Assembly (NCBI RefSeq): GCF_022095615.2
Contig: NZ_CP155559.1
Coordinates: forward strand, 3,841,501 to 3,905,500
DNA length: 64,000 nt
Direction: 5' to 3'
DNA from: Bacillus thuringiensis
GTDB taxonomy: Bacteria; Bacillota; Bacilli; Bacillales; Bacillaceae_G
Made by a program: the position numbers and the translations under genes. The notes below the pieces were generated by a model. It was given only the letters and a program-made list of their open reading frames with translations, was not told the DNA's origin and did no database searches. Each line of letters starts with the position of its first letter. The stretch's first letter is position 1. Below, piece by piece: positions 1-8,621 of this stretch.

Positions 1-225
1 GAATAATAATGCAAGGTTAGCGAAAATAATATCACCAGATTGTTCCATAATTTTTGCTACCATTACGAACCAATCTGCTTTTAAAGCAGGAATAACATTT
101 GTTAACTGTGGATTTTGAAATGCATTACCAAATCCAAGTAAAATACCTGCTGCCGGTAAAATCGCTACTGGAAGCATTAACGCTTTTCCGACTTTTTGAA
201 GAACACCAAAGATCTTCTTAAACAT
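1..225 (-). CDS. ptsG: PTS glucose-type transporter EIIC start (partial)
   Basis: This is the N-terminal 75 residues of a phosphotransferase-system permease, cut by the window edge. The start [20 protein letters not shown] and the following [11 protein letters not shown] segment are typical of the first membrane helix of the glucose/N-acetylglucosamine EIIC family, which imports sugar and phosphorylates it. The ATG at 223-225 follows a GGAAGGG ribosome site. The gene next to glcT, together with the antiterminator RNA element in its leader, points to the glucose permease PtsG rather than NagE, although nagAB lies nearby. Substrate is inferred from context; the EIIB and EIIA parts are outside the window. 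Confidence 0.85.
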   Translation of the reverse strand, partial: MFKKIFGVLQKVGKALMLPVAILPAAGILLGFGNAFQNPQLTNVIPALKADWFVMVAKIMEQSGDIIFANLALLF

Positions 226-271
226 GGAAACCCTTCCTCTCTTATCTATATTGATACCTTCCGACAAACGC

Positions 272-369
272 CAAAAAGACATGAGGAAAAAAAGATAGAA
301 CGATAGCTATACAAAGGGTAGTATATCCCTTTCTCTAGCTTACATTCCTTACTTTTCTCCACTCATGCC
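272..369 (-). terminator. Conditional terminator in ptsG leader
   Basis: On the minus strand the arm at 352-369 (GGCATGAG...GAAAAG) can pair with the arm at 278-294 (CTTTTTTTCCTCATGTC), followed by a T run at 273-277. The upstream arm shares its first bases with the antiterminator element at 362-391, so the two structures exclude each other. This is the usual layout for BglG-type transcription control. Confidence 0.75.
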
Positions 370-391
370 TGATCGAATCAGTAACACGTGT
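362..391 (-). promoter_or_regulatory. RAT antiterminator RNA element for GlcT
   Basis: Read on the minus strand this stretch contains ACGTGTTACTGATTCGATCA followed by GGCATGAGT, which I recognise as the ribonucleic antiterminator sequence of the Bacillus ptsG leader. When glucose is present, dephosphorylated GlcT binds this RNA and blocks the overlapping terminator. It lies about 140 bases before the ptsG start, in a gap of 339 bases between ptsG and glcT that holds no gene. Confidence 0.85.
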
Positions 392-564
392 CAAAAATAG
401 GTTTACGTATAAGTTCACTATAATTAAGGCAAACGTTTTCTTTACTTACCTTAATGTGTTTGTCGAAATTTGTATAACTTTGCAATAGTTATTATACATA
501 ACTATTGTAAGCGATTCAATCATTTTTTTTAACGTTTTCATTTTAGACAAAAATATATGTCTTT

Positions 565-1413
565 TTACACATGCTCTGCTTTCACTAAGCGCTGCAGGTG
601 CATCGTTAAATATATGCTCTCTGCTTCATACACAGGAAGTTGCAATTCTTTTTGCATGACCTTAACTAGCTTCCAAGCTAAATTATAACAGACAGGATAT
701 TCCGCCTTTAATAAATCAGCAAAACTTTGTGATTCCTCTACTTTTTCCTCTTTTTTCACCCGTTCAATAGCATATTGCAAATGACGGATTAGGCGTAAAT
801 AGTGGATGCTTTCTTGGTCTAATGTAATTTGTAAGTTTGTCTCAATTAAAGACACAAGCTGTGCAATGAGACGGGAGTTTTGATTAACCGAAGATAAATC
901 TGAATTTGTAAGTGAACTGTAAATATGGAGTGCAATAAACCCAATTTCTCCTTCTGGCAATGTAATTTGCAAACGAGAGTTTAAAAGGTCTACAACACCT
1001 TCAGCAATTTCATATTCCTCTGGATAGAGCATTTTCGTTTCAACTAAAAAAGGATTATCAATTGTAAGTCCTTGTTTTAATCTCTTAATCGCAAAAGAAA
1101 TATGATCTGTTAAAGCGATATGAATATGTTCATTCAATGGTGATTTTGCTTTTTCTTGAATGTAGAACATAATATCATTCATTAATTCAATTAATTTTTC
1201 ACTCACGTGCGGCACTAACAGTTTGTATTGTTCACGATCACGTTCATTTTTTAAAACAAACATTTTTTCAATTTGTTCTTGCTCCAATACGTCTTTCGCT
1301 TTTTTCCCAAATCCAATTCCTTTACCAATCACTACTACTTCCTCGTGTTCAGGATGGCTAGCAATGATGACATTATTATTTAAAACTTTTTTAATTTCTA
1401 GATAATTACTCAT
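565..1413 (-). CDS. glcT: GlcT, BglG-family transcription antiterminator of ptsG
   Basis: RNA-binding antiterminator that lets transcription pass the terminator in front of ptsG when glucose is being imported. The 282 residues are the family's normal length: an N-terminal co-antiterminator RNA-binding domain at about 1-57, then two PTS regulation domains at about 65-170 and 172-280. The four histidines that the PTS phosphorylates are visible at 104, 163, 211 and 272. The gene precedes ptsG on the same strand, as in B. subtilis, and its RNA target is seen at 362-391. The ATG at 1411-1413 follows a GAGGGTGG ribosome site. Confidence 0.95.
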   Translation of the reverse strand: MSNYLEIKKVLNNNVIIASHPEHEEVVVIGKGIGFGKKAKDVLEQEQIEKMFVLKNERDREQYKLLVPHVSEKLIELMNDIMFYIQEKAKSPLNEHIHIALTDHISFAIKRLKQGLTIDNPFLVETKMLYPEEYEIAEGVVDLLNSRLQITLPEGEIGFIALHIYSSLTNSDLSSVNQNSRLIAQLVSLIETNLQITLDQESIHYLRLIRHLQYAIERVKKEEKVEESQSFADLLKAEYPVCYNLAWKLVKVMQKELQLPVYEAESIYLTMHLQRLVKAEHV

Positions 1414-1578
1414 ATAACACCACCCTCGTACTTAAATAGCCTGCTTTTATGTTACAGAATATTCTTCTTTGTCGTCAATGTAAAACATCTACCATTTCAT
1501 AAAAATTCATTTTTTAGACATGTTTATATATGATGCGTATAATGTAAGAGCAACTGTACATAGAAAGGGGATAACAAC

Positions 1579-2385
1579 ATGATTAAAATGTTTGTAAGTG
1601 ATATCGATGGTACAATGATGCAACACGGAGGATTAATTGACGAACAGGATATTGTTGCACTTCGTAGTCTTGCTGAGCAAAATGTTATTCTTTGTTTCGC
1701 TTCTGGCCGACTTGATAATGAAATTGCAGACTTAATGAAAGCTGTAAATACAAATTTCCATCGTATTAGTGTAAATGGTGTTTTCGTGTACACACATGAA
1801 AACAAGCAACTATTATCCGCAACATTCGATTCGAGTATTCTACCTGACCTGTTAGCAATGACAAATGAAGATCCTTATTTTCGTTATGTAAGTGATGAGC
1901 ATAATTATTACATTGAAGAGAAAACACCGTTTATTCATGAGCTTGAACAAGAAGTAACAATGACTTCTGTTGAAGAACCTCATCTATTACAGAAAATTGA
2001 TGATACAATTTTCCCAAATAAAATCTCTGTCGGTGGAACAAAGGAAAGCTTACAACTCCTTCAGAAAAAAATTGATGAACAATTCCATGGAAAAGTTAGT
2101 ACATTCATTTCAGCAGAACAATGTTTAGATGTAATGCCACCTAATATTAGTAAAGGGGCTGCTATTTCTGTTTTATTAGAAGAGTTTCAAATACAACCAG
2201 AGGAAGTTGCTTGCATAGGGGATTCTTATAATGATATCCCAATGTTTTCTTTAACTCCTCACAGTTTTGCTATGTCTCAAGCAGATGAAGCAGTAAAAGA
2301 ACACGCTCACTATGTAGTAAATACAGTTAAAGATGCTGTTAACCACGTAATTGCTCATAATAAAAATACGACTCACTCCTTGTAA
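1579..2385 (+). CDS. Cof-type HAD-superfamily phosphatase
   Basis: Cytoplasmic haloacid-dehalogenase-like hydrolase of the Cof/YwpJ group, which removes phosphate from sugar phosphates or cofactors; the actual substrate cannot be read from sequence. Motif I is DIDGT at residues 8-12, with nucleophile Asp8 and Asp10. Near the C-terminus the pattern GDSYNDIPMF is motif IV, the magnesium-binding loop. At 268 residues, with a cap domain between motifs II and III, it has the usual Cof length. The start ATG follows AGAAAGGGG. It stands alone and shares its 3' terminator with the convergent nagR. A paralogue lies at 10982-11767. Confidence 0.88.
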   Translation: MIKMFVSDIDGTMMQHGGLIDEQDIVALRSLAEQNVILCFASGRLDNEIADLMKAVNTNFHRISVNGVFVYTHENKQLLSATFDSSILPDLLAMTNEDPYFRYVSDEHNYYIEEKTPFIHELEQEVTMTSVEEPHLLQKIDDTIFPNKISVGGTKESLQLLQKKIDEQFHGKVSTFISAEQCLDVMPPNISKGAAISVLLEEFQIQPEEVACIGDSYNDIPMFSLTPHSFAMSQADEAVKEHAHYVVNTVKDAVNHVIAHNKNTTHSL

Positions 2386-2403
2386 GGATGAGTCGTATTT
2401 TTA
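2363..2403. terminator. Bidirectional terminator between HAD gene and nagR
   Basis: A long hairpin with arms AAAATACGACTCA and TGAGTCGTATTTT overlaps the stop codon of the HAD gene. A-rich and T-rich flanks let it work on both strands, serving the convergent HAD and nagR genes. Confidence 0.85.
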
Positions 2404-2458
2404 TTTCTTTACATGTTAAACAATTTGACATTAACTGTACTTCACAAACTGAAATATA

Positions 2459-3190
2459 TTATTTGTTACGTGCGATGTTTGTAATAAACTTATAACGATC
2501 CCCGCGATAAATACATTTCACATACTCTAACGGTACTTCACCTTCTGAATATGACCATTGACGCATTACAAGCACTGGCGCCTTTTTAGGAATATGCAGA
2601 TGTTCAGCTTCATTATCCGTTGCAATTGAAGCTTCAATTGATTGAGTAGCGCTAACAAGTTTAAAGCCCAGTTTTTTCTCTAAATGTTCATATAAAGATT
2701 GTTGCAATATTTCTTCGTTAATATCTTTTACAAGAGCTGGCGACAAATATGTCGTCTCAAAAGCAATCGGTTCATCATCAGCTAAGCGAATACGCCTAAC
2801 TTCATAAACCGACTCTCCCTCCTGTATTCTCAACCTGTCTGCTATTTTCGCAGTAGCTGGAACTAGGCGGAAACTAAGTAATTGACTACTTGGGTTCATT
2901 CCACGAGAAATCATATCTTCTGTGAATCCCGTCATTCCTTGCAATTTTTGTTCCACTTTCGGAAGTTGGACAAACGTACCGATTCCACGTTTCCGATATA
3001 AATAGCCTTGTTCCACTAAATTATTAATCGCCTGTCTGATTGTCATACGACTCACTTCGAACTTATCGCAAAGTTCATTCTCAGATGGGATTTTATCTCC
3101 CGGCTTCCATTCGCCGTCCTCAATTAGCTGTTTCACCCACTCTTGAATCTGATAATAGATCGGAAATGGTGAATACTTGTCGATGTTCAT
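2459..3190 (-). CDS. nagR: NagR, GntR/HutC-family repressor of amino-sugar use
   Basis: Transcription repressor (YvoA/NagR type) that releases DNA when glucosamine-6-phosphate or N-acetylglucosamine-6-phosphate binds. It has a winged helix-turn-helix at about 1-75 ([20 protein letters not shown]) and a UTRA effector domain at about 90-235. I start it at the ATG 3188-3190 ([16 protein letters not shown]), giving 243 residues; the upstream in-frame extension reads through nagB sequence and does not look like the family. This start lies 71 bases inside the nagB 3' end, so the two genes overlap and are probably translated from one nagA-nagB-nagR message. Confidence 0.93.
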   Translation of the reverse strand: MNIDKYSPFPIYYQIQEWVKQLIEDGEWKPGDKIPSENELCDKFEVSRMTIRQAINNLVEQGYLYRKRGIGTFVQLPKVEQKLQGMTGFTEDMISRGMNPSSQLLSFRLVPATAKIADRLRIQEGESVYEVRRIRLADDEPIAFETTYLSPALVKDINEEILQQSLYEHLEKKLGFKLVSATQSIEASIATDNEAEHLHIPKKAPVLVMRQWSYSEGEVPLEYVKCIYRGDRYKFITNIARNK

Positions 3191-3908
3191 CAGCAATCGC
3201 CTCACTGCATAAAGATAGAGCTTCTTGATCAGCAATTACGGTTACATTCGGATGACGTTGTAAAACTGTAGCAGGACACGCTTCACTATACTCACCTTGC
3301 AATAATTCTTTAAGAGCTTCTGCCTTTTTAGAACCCATAGCAACAAGTAGAACTTGTTTCGCTTTCATAATGCTTCCAATTCCCATTGTAATCGCATGAG
3401 TTGGCACATCTTCTTCTTTTTCGAAGAAGCGAAGGTTTGCTTGGCGTGTAGATTCTGTTAATTCAACAATGTTTGTTGGAGAATTAAACGGTGTTCCTGG
3501 CTCGTTAAATCCGATGTGACCGTTTTCACCGATTCCAAGAATCTGTAGGTCAACTGGGTTAGCAGCTAGAATGCCCTCGTAACGTTTGCACTCTTCCTCT
3601 AAATCACTTGCCATCCCGTTTGGTACATAAGTTTGTTTAAATGGAAGATGATCAAACAACTGTTCTTGCATGAAATAGTGATAGCTGTTTTTATCTTCAT
3701 GTGGTAAATTTACGTACTCATCTAAGTTTACAGTGGTTACACGGCTTGTATCAAGTTTATTTTTTCGCATTTCTGCATAAATACCTAATGGAGAGCTTCC
3801 TGTAGCCATTCCTAATGTTGGATTTTCTTTTGTTTTTACAACTTCTTCAATTAATTTATAACCTGCTTCTGCTAGTTCTTCTGGAGTTTTTACAACAAGA
3901 ATATTCAT
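3120..3908 (-). CDS. nagB: Glucosamine-6-phosphate deaminase
   Basis: Converts glucosamine-6-phosphate to fructose-6-phosphate and ammonia, sending amino sugars into glycolysis. Visible family motifs are the phosphate loop MATGSSPLG near residue 35, the NLDEY segment at 61-65 carrying the catalytic aspartate, and [14 protein letters not shown] with the ring-opening histidine. It is 262 residues long. It starts only 4 bases after nagA and its last 71 bases also encode the start of nagR. It has a longer C-terminal tail than minimal NagB proteins, and that tail is what overlaps the regulator gene. Confidence 0.96.
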   Translation of the reverse strand: MNILVVKTPEELAEAGYKLIEEVVKTKENPTLGMATGSSPLGIYAEMRKNKLDTSRVTTVNLDEYVNLPHEDKNSYHYFMQEQLFDHLPFKQTYVPNGMASDLEEECKRYEGILAANPVDLQILGIGENGHIGFNEPGTPFNSPTNIVELTESTRQANLRFFEKEEDVPTHAITMGIGSIMKAKQVLLVAMGSKKAEALKELLQGEYSEACPATVLQRHPNVTVIADQEALSLCSEAIADEHRQVFTISDLLSDSRVGETAN

Positions 3909-3912
3909 TTAA

Positions 3913-5061
3913 TTACTTCCCTTCCTTCATATGAATTCCTAAACGAACCGTATCATATACATGTAAATCTTCATTCATCACAACAAAGTCTGCATCTTTT
4001 CCTACCGCTAATGCACCTTTATGATTTAATCCAAACTCTTCTGCTTGGTTAACTGATGTCATCAGTACTGCATCTTCGATTGAACAACCTGTAAATTCAA
4101 TTACATTTCGGAAAGCTTGATCCATTTTTAGAATACTACCAGCTAACGTTCCATCTTCTAATCGAGCACTACCGTCTCTTACATGTACTGGCTGTCCGCC
4201 AAGCTCATATAATCCATCTTCAAGACCTTTTGCACGCATTGCGTCAGTAATAACACTTACTTTTTTCGGTCCTTTTAATTTATATGCTAATTTCACCATA
4301 TCAGGGTGAATGTGAATACCATCTGTAATTACTTCAACCATTACATCTGGATTTAATAACACATGACCCACAACTCCTGGTTCACGGTGATGTAATCCAC
4401 GCATTTGATTGTATAAATGCGTTGCATGTGTAATGTTTCTATTTTTTAGTTGCGCATCAATTGCATCTGTATGTCCCATTGTGCCGACAACACCAGTTTC
4501 AGCAAGATACTGCTCAAACTCTAACGCACCTTCTTCTTCAGGCGCATATGTTACTAATTTAATTAGATGCCCGCTTGCTTCCTGCCATTGTTTAAATTGT
4601 TCAATATTCGCAGGAACAATATGTTCAAGTGGTTGTGCACCTGCACGTTTTTTTGAAACATACGGTCCTTCTAAGTGAATATATTCGAAATGTGCTCCTT
4701 TTTCTTTCGCTTCCTTCGCAGCATGTAGTGCTGCTTCGATTGCTTCTGGAGCTTGTGTCATTGTTGTTGGGAAGTAAGTTGTAACTCCTTCTTTTAACAT
4801 TTCTTTACCTAGAGTTACTAATCCATCGCTATTTGCATCCATCGCATCAATATCGTATCCACCATGAATATGAACATCAATCATACCTGGAATCACAATC
4901 TTCCCTGCCGCATCTAAAACCGCTTCATTTTCTTGTGATACATATTGAGCCATCAAACCAATTTCTTTAATTGTTTCTGCGTAACGAATAAATCCGTTTT
5001 CCACTACTTCTTGACCTGTATAAATTTTGGCATTGATGACAACTTGCGTTTTCATTTTCAT
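3913..5061 (-). CDS. nagA: N-acetylglucosamine-6-phosphate deacetylase
   Basis: Removes the acetyl group from N-acetylglucosamine-6-phosphate to feed NagB. It belongs to the amidohydrolase superfamily; the metal-binding HIHGG motif is at about residues 64-68, with further conserved HLEGPY, GHTDA and ITDAM segments. First gene of the nagA-nagB-nagR operon. Two ATGs, at 5059-5061 and 5053-5055, both follow the AAAGGA ribosome site; the second has better spacing (380 residues) and may be the true start. A NagR operator lies about 80 bases upstream. Confidence 0.95.
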   Translation of the reverse strand: MKMKTQVVINAKIYTGQEVVENGFIRYAETIKEIGLMAQYVSQENEAVLDAAGKIVIPGMIDVHIHGGYDIDAMDANSDGLVTLGKEMLKEGVTTYFPTTMTQAPEAIEAALHAAKEAKEKGAHFEYIHLEGPYVSKKRAGAQPLEHIVPANIEQFKQWQEASGHLIKLVTYAPEEEGALEFEQYLAETGVVGTMGHTDAIDAQLKNRNITHATHLYNQMRGLHHREPGVVGHVLLNPDVMVEVITDGIHIHPDMVKLAYKLKGPKKVSVITDAMRAKGLEDGLYELGGQPVHVRDGSARLEDGTLAGSILKMDQAFRNVIEFTGCSIEDAVLMTSVNQAEEFGLNHKGALAVGKDADFVVMNEDLHVYDTVRLGIHMKEGK

Positions 5062-5116
5062 CGATCCTTTCCCATGAAATACCTACTTGTTATTATTACC
5101 TTATTCGCCTAATTCC

Positions 5117-5149
5117 ATCTTAATATATGCACGAGTAGTTGTCTAGACA
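5117..5149 (-). promoter_or_regulatory. nagA promoter with NagR operator (dre site)
   Basis: A perfect 10-bp palindrome TGTCTAGACA at 5140-5149 has the TCTAGA core of the known NagR/YvoA dre site. On the minus strand its right half supplies a -35-like TAGACA (5140-5145), spaced 17 bases from a -10-like TAAGAT (5117-5122), so bound NagR would cover the promoter. The match to the operator is good; the promoter boxes are weak. Confidence 0.65.
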
Positions 5150-5263
5150 TTCGAATAAAATTTCCTTTTTGTTTAACAAAAAGGACACTTATTGCGTCTC
5201 TCGCAATTATAATATATGTTATTCAGTTTTCCAAAAAGGGAGAATATCTTCGTATCCTATCAC

Positions 5264-6166
5264 TCATTTAAGTAATGGCATTAATCCACTAGTACCTACT
5301 GTAATATGCTCGCCGTCTGTTTCCATTTCTACTGTACGTTTATTTGTCCCATATATCATTATACCATGCTGTTTTAATCGTCTCATTACACTTTGGTGCG
5401 GATGTCCATACGGATTTTTGCTTCCATATGAAAGAATTGCGAACTGTGGCTCTACGTTCTTTATAAACACTTCACTTGTTGAAGTATATGAGCCATGATG
5501 TCCCACCTTTAACACATCTGCATGTACATCAAATCGCTTTAATATTTCAGTTTCCGTTCGCACATCAGCATCACCCATTAGCAAAAAATCCGCCTTTCCA
5601 TACCGAATCTTTAATACAATTGAAGATTCATTATTTTCATCTTTTGATTTCCCATTATTTAATACTTGTATGGAAACATGCGGATCTAACGGTATGTATT
5701 GTCCCTCTTTTACAGAGACGAAAGGAATTCCTCTTTTTTTAATATGATTCCGATACGTGTGATAAGTAAAAGAACTATATGTTTTTCCACTATCTAATAT
5801 AAGTGATACTGGCATTTGTTCTACAATCGGAATCAGCCCTCCTATATGATCCATATCAGGATGAGTACTGACGATAGCATCTAAATGGTTAATCCCTTTT
5901 TCGATTAGTTTTTGAATGATAACCTCTCCGGCTTCGTAAGGTCCCCCATCAATTAACATCGTTTGTCCATTGGGCAATGTAATAAGTGTCGCATCACCTT
6001 GCCCAACTTTTAAAAAACTCACTTTCATTTTACCAAAATGTTGCCGCTGCATATGTAAAGGAGACGTGGTATGAATAGACATCATATATCTTTTGGCCGA
6101 TGCACTATTTAAAGAAAAGCATAACAAAACAGAAACTAATAATAAAATACTTCGTATACCTCTCAT
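5264..6166 (-). CDS. Exported ComEC/Rec2-like metallo-beta-lactamase-fold hydrolase
   Basis: Single-domain metallo-hydrolase resembling the hydrolase part of the competence protein ComEC. An N-terminal signal peptide covers about residues 1-24. The metal site HPDMDH is at 102-107 (the HxDxDH variant typical of ComEC relatives), followed by MGDAD and KVGHHGS motifs. The family probably degrades phosphodiesters such as DNA, but the substrate here is unknown. At 300 residues it has no ComEC membrane domain, so it is not the DNA channel. It is monocistronic between nagA and scpB. Confidence 0.85.
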   Translation of the reverse strand: MRGIRSILLLVSVLLCFSLNSASAKRYMMSIHTTSPLHMQRQHFGKMKVSFLKVGQGDATLITLPNGQTMLIDGGPYEAGEVIIQKLIEKGINHLDAIVSTHPDMDHIGGLIPIVEQMPVSLILDSGKTYSSFTYHTYRNHIKKRGIPFVSVKEGQYIPLDPHVSIQVLNNGKSKDENNESSIVLKIRYGKADFLLMGDADVRTETEILKRFDVHADVLKVGHHGSYTSTSEVFIKNVEPQFAILSYGSKNPYGHPHQSVMRRLKQHGIMIYGTNKRTVEMETDGEHITVGTSGLMPLLK

Positions 6167-6218
6167 AACTCGTCTCCTTTTTCAATTAGTATGGCACGGT
6201 ATATAATTGATATACAAA

Positions 6219-6245
6219 AAAAGCTTAGCAAAATGCTAAGCTTTT
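6219..6245 (-). terminator. Terminator of scpB
   Basis: Arms AAAGCTTAGCA and TGCTAAGCTTT with a three-base loop; on the minus strand it runs into a T stretch. It overlaps the scpB stop codon. Confidence 0.85.
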
Positions 6246-6816
6246 ATTTCGATATCTCCTGTAAAGAACCAAAGAATAAATCTGCTTCATTCATTTGTTC
6301 ATTCTCTTCAGAAAGTGCCGGTAAATCATCTAATGTTTTCAGTCCAAATGTATCCAAAAATTCTTTCGTTGTTCCATATAAAATAGGACGCCCTGGCCCT
6401 TCTGCTCTTCCCATTTCTTTTATAAGTAAGTGTGAAACTAACGTCTGTAACGCCTTATCGGTTTTTACCCCTCTAATCTCTTCCATTTCAGTCCTTGTAA
6501 TCGGTTGACGATATGCCACAATCGCTAACGTTTCTAGAGCAGCCTGAGAGAGTGAAGCAGCTGTTGGGATATCTATTAATTTTTGATAGTACGAAGCATG
6601 TTCTTTCTTTGTAGCAAAACGATATACTTTTGCATACTGTACAATTTGCAAACCGCGGTGTGCACCTTCACATTCTTTTTGCATTTCTTCTAAAATATCG
6701 ATTACTTCATTTCCTTCAATTTCAAGGACTTTCGCTATTTGTTCTGGATAAATCCCTTCATCACCAGACACAAATAAAAGCCCTTCAATGATTGATTTCT
6801 GTTCTGTTCTATCCAT
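6244..6816 (-). CDS. scpB: ScpB, condensin accessory subunit
   Basis: Winged-helix kleisin-interacting subunit of the SMC-ScpA-ScpB complex, which compacts and separates daughter chromosomes. The 190 residues match the usual length, and the segment [20 protein letters not shown] is a strong family signature. The ATG at 6814-6816 follows GGAGGAAGGAG. scpA lies upstream on the same strand, but 159-160 bases separate the two genes and that gap contains a terminator-like hairpin at 6865-6892, so the pair is less tightly coupled than in B. subtilis. Confidence 0.96.
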   Translation of the reverse strand: MDRTEQKSIIEGLLFVSGDEGIYPEQIAKVLEIEGNEVIDILEEMQKECEGAHRGLQIVQYAKVYRFATKKEHASYYQKLIDIPTAASLSQAALETLAIVAYRQPITRTEMEEIRGVKTDKALQTLVSHLLIKEMGRAEGPGRPILYGTTKEFLDTFGLKTLDDLPALSEENEQMNEADLFFGSLQEISK

Positions 6817-6864
6817 TTTACGAGCTCCTTCCTCCTATTTTCTCCATAAAAATACACATCAAAA

Positions 6865-6892
6865 AACCGAATCACAATTCATGCGTTCGGTT
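6865..6892 (-). terminator. Terminator-like hairpin between scpA and scpB
   Basis: Arms AACCGAA (6865-6871) and TTCGGTT (6886-6892) enclose a 14-base loop, and on the minus strand the stem is followed directly by a run of six Ts. It would reduce read-through from scpA into scpB. The stem is short and the loop long, so it may be weak. Confidence 0.5.
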
Positions 6893-6975
6893 CAATATTT
6901 TTTCTCTTGTTCCAAACGATACATTCAAACCTAGCATGAGATATAGCTATTTCTATCCCATTTACCATACTAACT

Positions 6976-7719
6976 CTATGCAGATTTAGTAGAGCTTGAT
7001 ACGAAAATTTCATCAAAATTATGTTCTTGTTCAATTATAATTTGTTGATTTTTCATAAGCTCAAGAACCGCTAAAAATGTTACAACCATTATTTCCCGTT
7101 CATCATCAACAAACAAATCATAAAAACTTTGACGACCACCTTGTATTTCTAACTGCTTTAAAATATCAGTCATGCGCTGTGAAATTGGTATTTCTTGACG
7201 AGTAATACGTGTTGTTACAGGTTTCTTTGCTTTTTTACGGCGCATTAATTTTTGAAATGCCGCTAGCATATCATATAACGTAACATCAAGAGGCAAGTTT
7301 GTCTCCTCTTCTTGTTGCAATGATGTAAAATCAATTGGCGGACGTGTATATAGCTGTGCTCTTTCTAGTTCTCTTTCTTTTAGCTCAGTAGCAACTTGCT
7401 TATATTTCTTATATTCAATTAACCTCTCCATCAATTCTTGACGAGGGTCATCTATAAAGTCATCACCGTTATCAAGTACATCTTCTTCATGTTTCGGCAA
7501 CAACATTTTACTTTTAATTTGTAATAAAGTCGCAGCCATTACTAAATACTCACTTGCAACATCTAATTGTAGTTCTTTCATCGTATGAACATAAGATAAA
7601 TATTGCTCTGTAATTTCCGCTACAGGAATATTATATATGTCAATTTCATAACGATGTATTAAATGTAACAATAAATCTAAAGGCCCTTCAAAAGCCTCTA
7701 CTTTAAAATTATACTGCAC
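6976..7719 (-). CDS. scpA: ScpA, condensin kleisin subunit
   Basis: Kleisin that bridges SMC heads and binds ScpB in chromosome organisation. The N-terminal [20 protein letters not shown] segment and the C-terminal winged helix are characteristic. I choose the GTG at 7717-7719, preceded at good spacing by GGTGGGA, giving 247 residues starting at [10 protein letters not shown]. An upstream GTG at 7732-7734 adds five residues but sits within the ribosome-binding region. In B. subtilis ypuF and ribT are also neighbours of scpA, and that order is kept here. Confidence 0.94.
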   Translation of the reverse strand: MQYNFKVEAFEGPLDLLLHLIHRYEIDIYNIPVAEITEQYLSYVHTMKELQLDVASEYLVMAATLLQIKSKMLLPKHEEDVLDNGDDFIDDPRQELMERLIEYKKYKQVATELKERELERAQLYTRPPIDFTSLQQEEETNLPLDVTLYDMLAAFQKLMRRKKAKKPVTTRITRQEIPISQRMTDILKQLEIQGGRQSFYDLFVDDEREIMVVTFLAVLELMKNQQIIIEQEHNFDEIFVSSSTKSA

Positions 7720-7888
7720 AAAGCATCCCACCACATTTTTTCTATAACAACATAAGTATAGAGCATACTCATGTTCTATCCAACCTTTTTAAGAAATTTA
7801 ATTAAAAATAGACCGATGCCTATGTCATCATGCCCACGGCTTCATATGATAACAGTGTAGTAAGAACAATGTAGGAGGTCAAAAAACT

Positions 7889-7984
7889 ATGGGTCACGTT
7901 GATTGCGGTTTTAGCGGTGGGTTCGCATTACTTGTTGTATTGTTTATTTTACTAATTATTGTAGGGGCAGCTTGCTTCTGCTAA
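7889..7984 (+). CDS. YjcZ-family sporulation micropeptide, 31 residues
   Basis: A 31-residue hydrophobic peptide, MGHVDCGFSGGFALLVVLFI with the tail ending ACFC. A short Gly/Cys head followed by one membrane helix is typical of the YjcZ/YhzF small proteins found in Bacillus spores. A strong AGGAGG ribosome site precedes the ATG and a strong terminator follows at once, which supports a real gene. CATATGATA at 7843-7851 fits a sigma-K -10 box, but I see no matching -35. Its function is not known. Confidence 0.85.
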   Translation: MGHVDCGFSGGFALLVVLFILLIIVGAACFC

Positions 7985-7987
7985 TAT

Positions 7988-8030
7988 GAACAATAACGAC
8001 TAGGGAAAATTCCCTAGTCGTTTATTGTTC
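7988..8030 (+). terminator. Terminator of the YjcZ gene
   Basis: A long hairpin with arms GAACAATAACGACTAGGGAA and its near-perfect complement begins three bases after the stop codon. It probably works in both directions. Confidence 0.8.
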
Positions 8031-8081
8031 ATATTTCTATGATACACTTGTATTTATAACCGTTAAACAGGGGTGAAGAAC

Positions 8082-8600
8082 ATGTATCCTACCGAATACA
8101 TACAATTTTTAATTCATTTTCATGGAGATTACGATTATTTTGAATGTCACGAAATACTGGAAGAATATTGGAAGGAAAAACCAAAAGGAGATCGTGATCA
8201 TTATTTAGTCGGTCTCATTCAAATTGCAGTTTCTTTATACCATCAAAGACGCTCTAACTGGAATGGCGCAGAAAAGATGATGAAAAGCGCCATAACGATT
8301 TTAGAAAAAAACAGTACACCTTTACTACGTTTAGGAATAAATGCCACACAACTTCTATTCTTACTCAAGGAAAGATTACAATCTATACAGAAAGAAGAAG
8401 GTTTTACACCGTTATTTTTACCATTATCTGATACAGCATTAGAAAAGCACTGCATGGAATTATGTCAGAAACAAAACCTCCCTTGGAAAGACGTGAATGC
8501 TACTTCTAATGAATATATAATACATAAGCACACATTACGTGATCGAACAGAAGTCATTACTGAACGAAACGAACAATTACAAAAAAGAAAGCAGAGATAA
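8082..8600 (+). CDS. YpuF-like DUF309 protein
   Basis: All-helical protein of the DUF309 family, 172 residues, function unknown. The family signature is the segment FECHEILEEYWKE near the N-terminus, with a conserved QIAVSLYHQRR helix further on. I start it at the ATG 8082-8084, which is well spaced from AGGGGTG; a GTG three codons earlier lies inside the ribosome site. The B. subtilis homologue ypuF lies between scpA and ribT, and the same neighbours occur here, although this gene is transcribed away from scpA and towards ribT. Confidence 0.85.
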   Translation: MYPTEYIQFLIHFHGDYDYFECHEILEEYWKEKPKGDRDHYLVGLIQIAVSLYHQRRSNWNGAEKMMKSAITILEKNSTPLLRLGINATQLLFLLKERLQSIQKEEGFTPLFLPLSDTALEKHCMELCQKQNLPWKDVNATSNEYIIHKHTLRDRTEVITERNEQLQKRKQR

Positions 8601-8621
8601 AAAACTACTTATCTCTGCTTT
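8588..8621. terminator. Bidirectional terminator between ypuF-like gene and ribT
   Basis: Arms AAAGCAGAGATAA and TTATCTCTGCTTT overlap the ends of both convergent genes. Confidence 0.8.

Noticed and set aside
5162..5190. Palindrome CCTTTTTGTTTAACAAAAAGG as terminator of the exported hydrolase gene
   Set aside because: The stem is nearly all A-T and lacks a clean T run on the minus strand; it may be chance in AT-rich DNA.
7843..7851. Sigma-K promoter before the YjcZ micropeptide gene
   Set aside because: CATATGATA fits the -10 pattern, but no AC-containing -35 is found 16-17 bases upstream.
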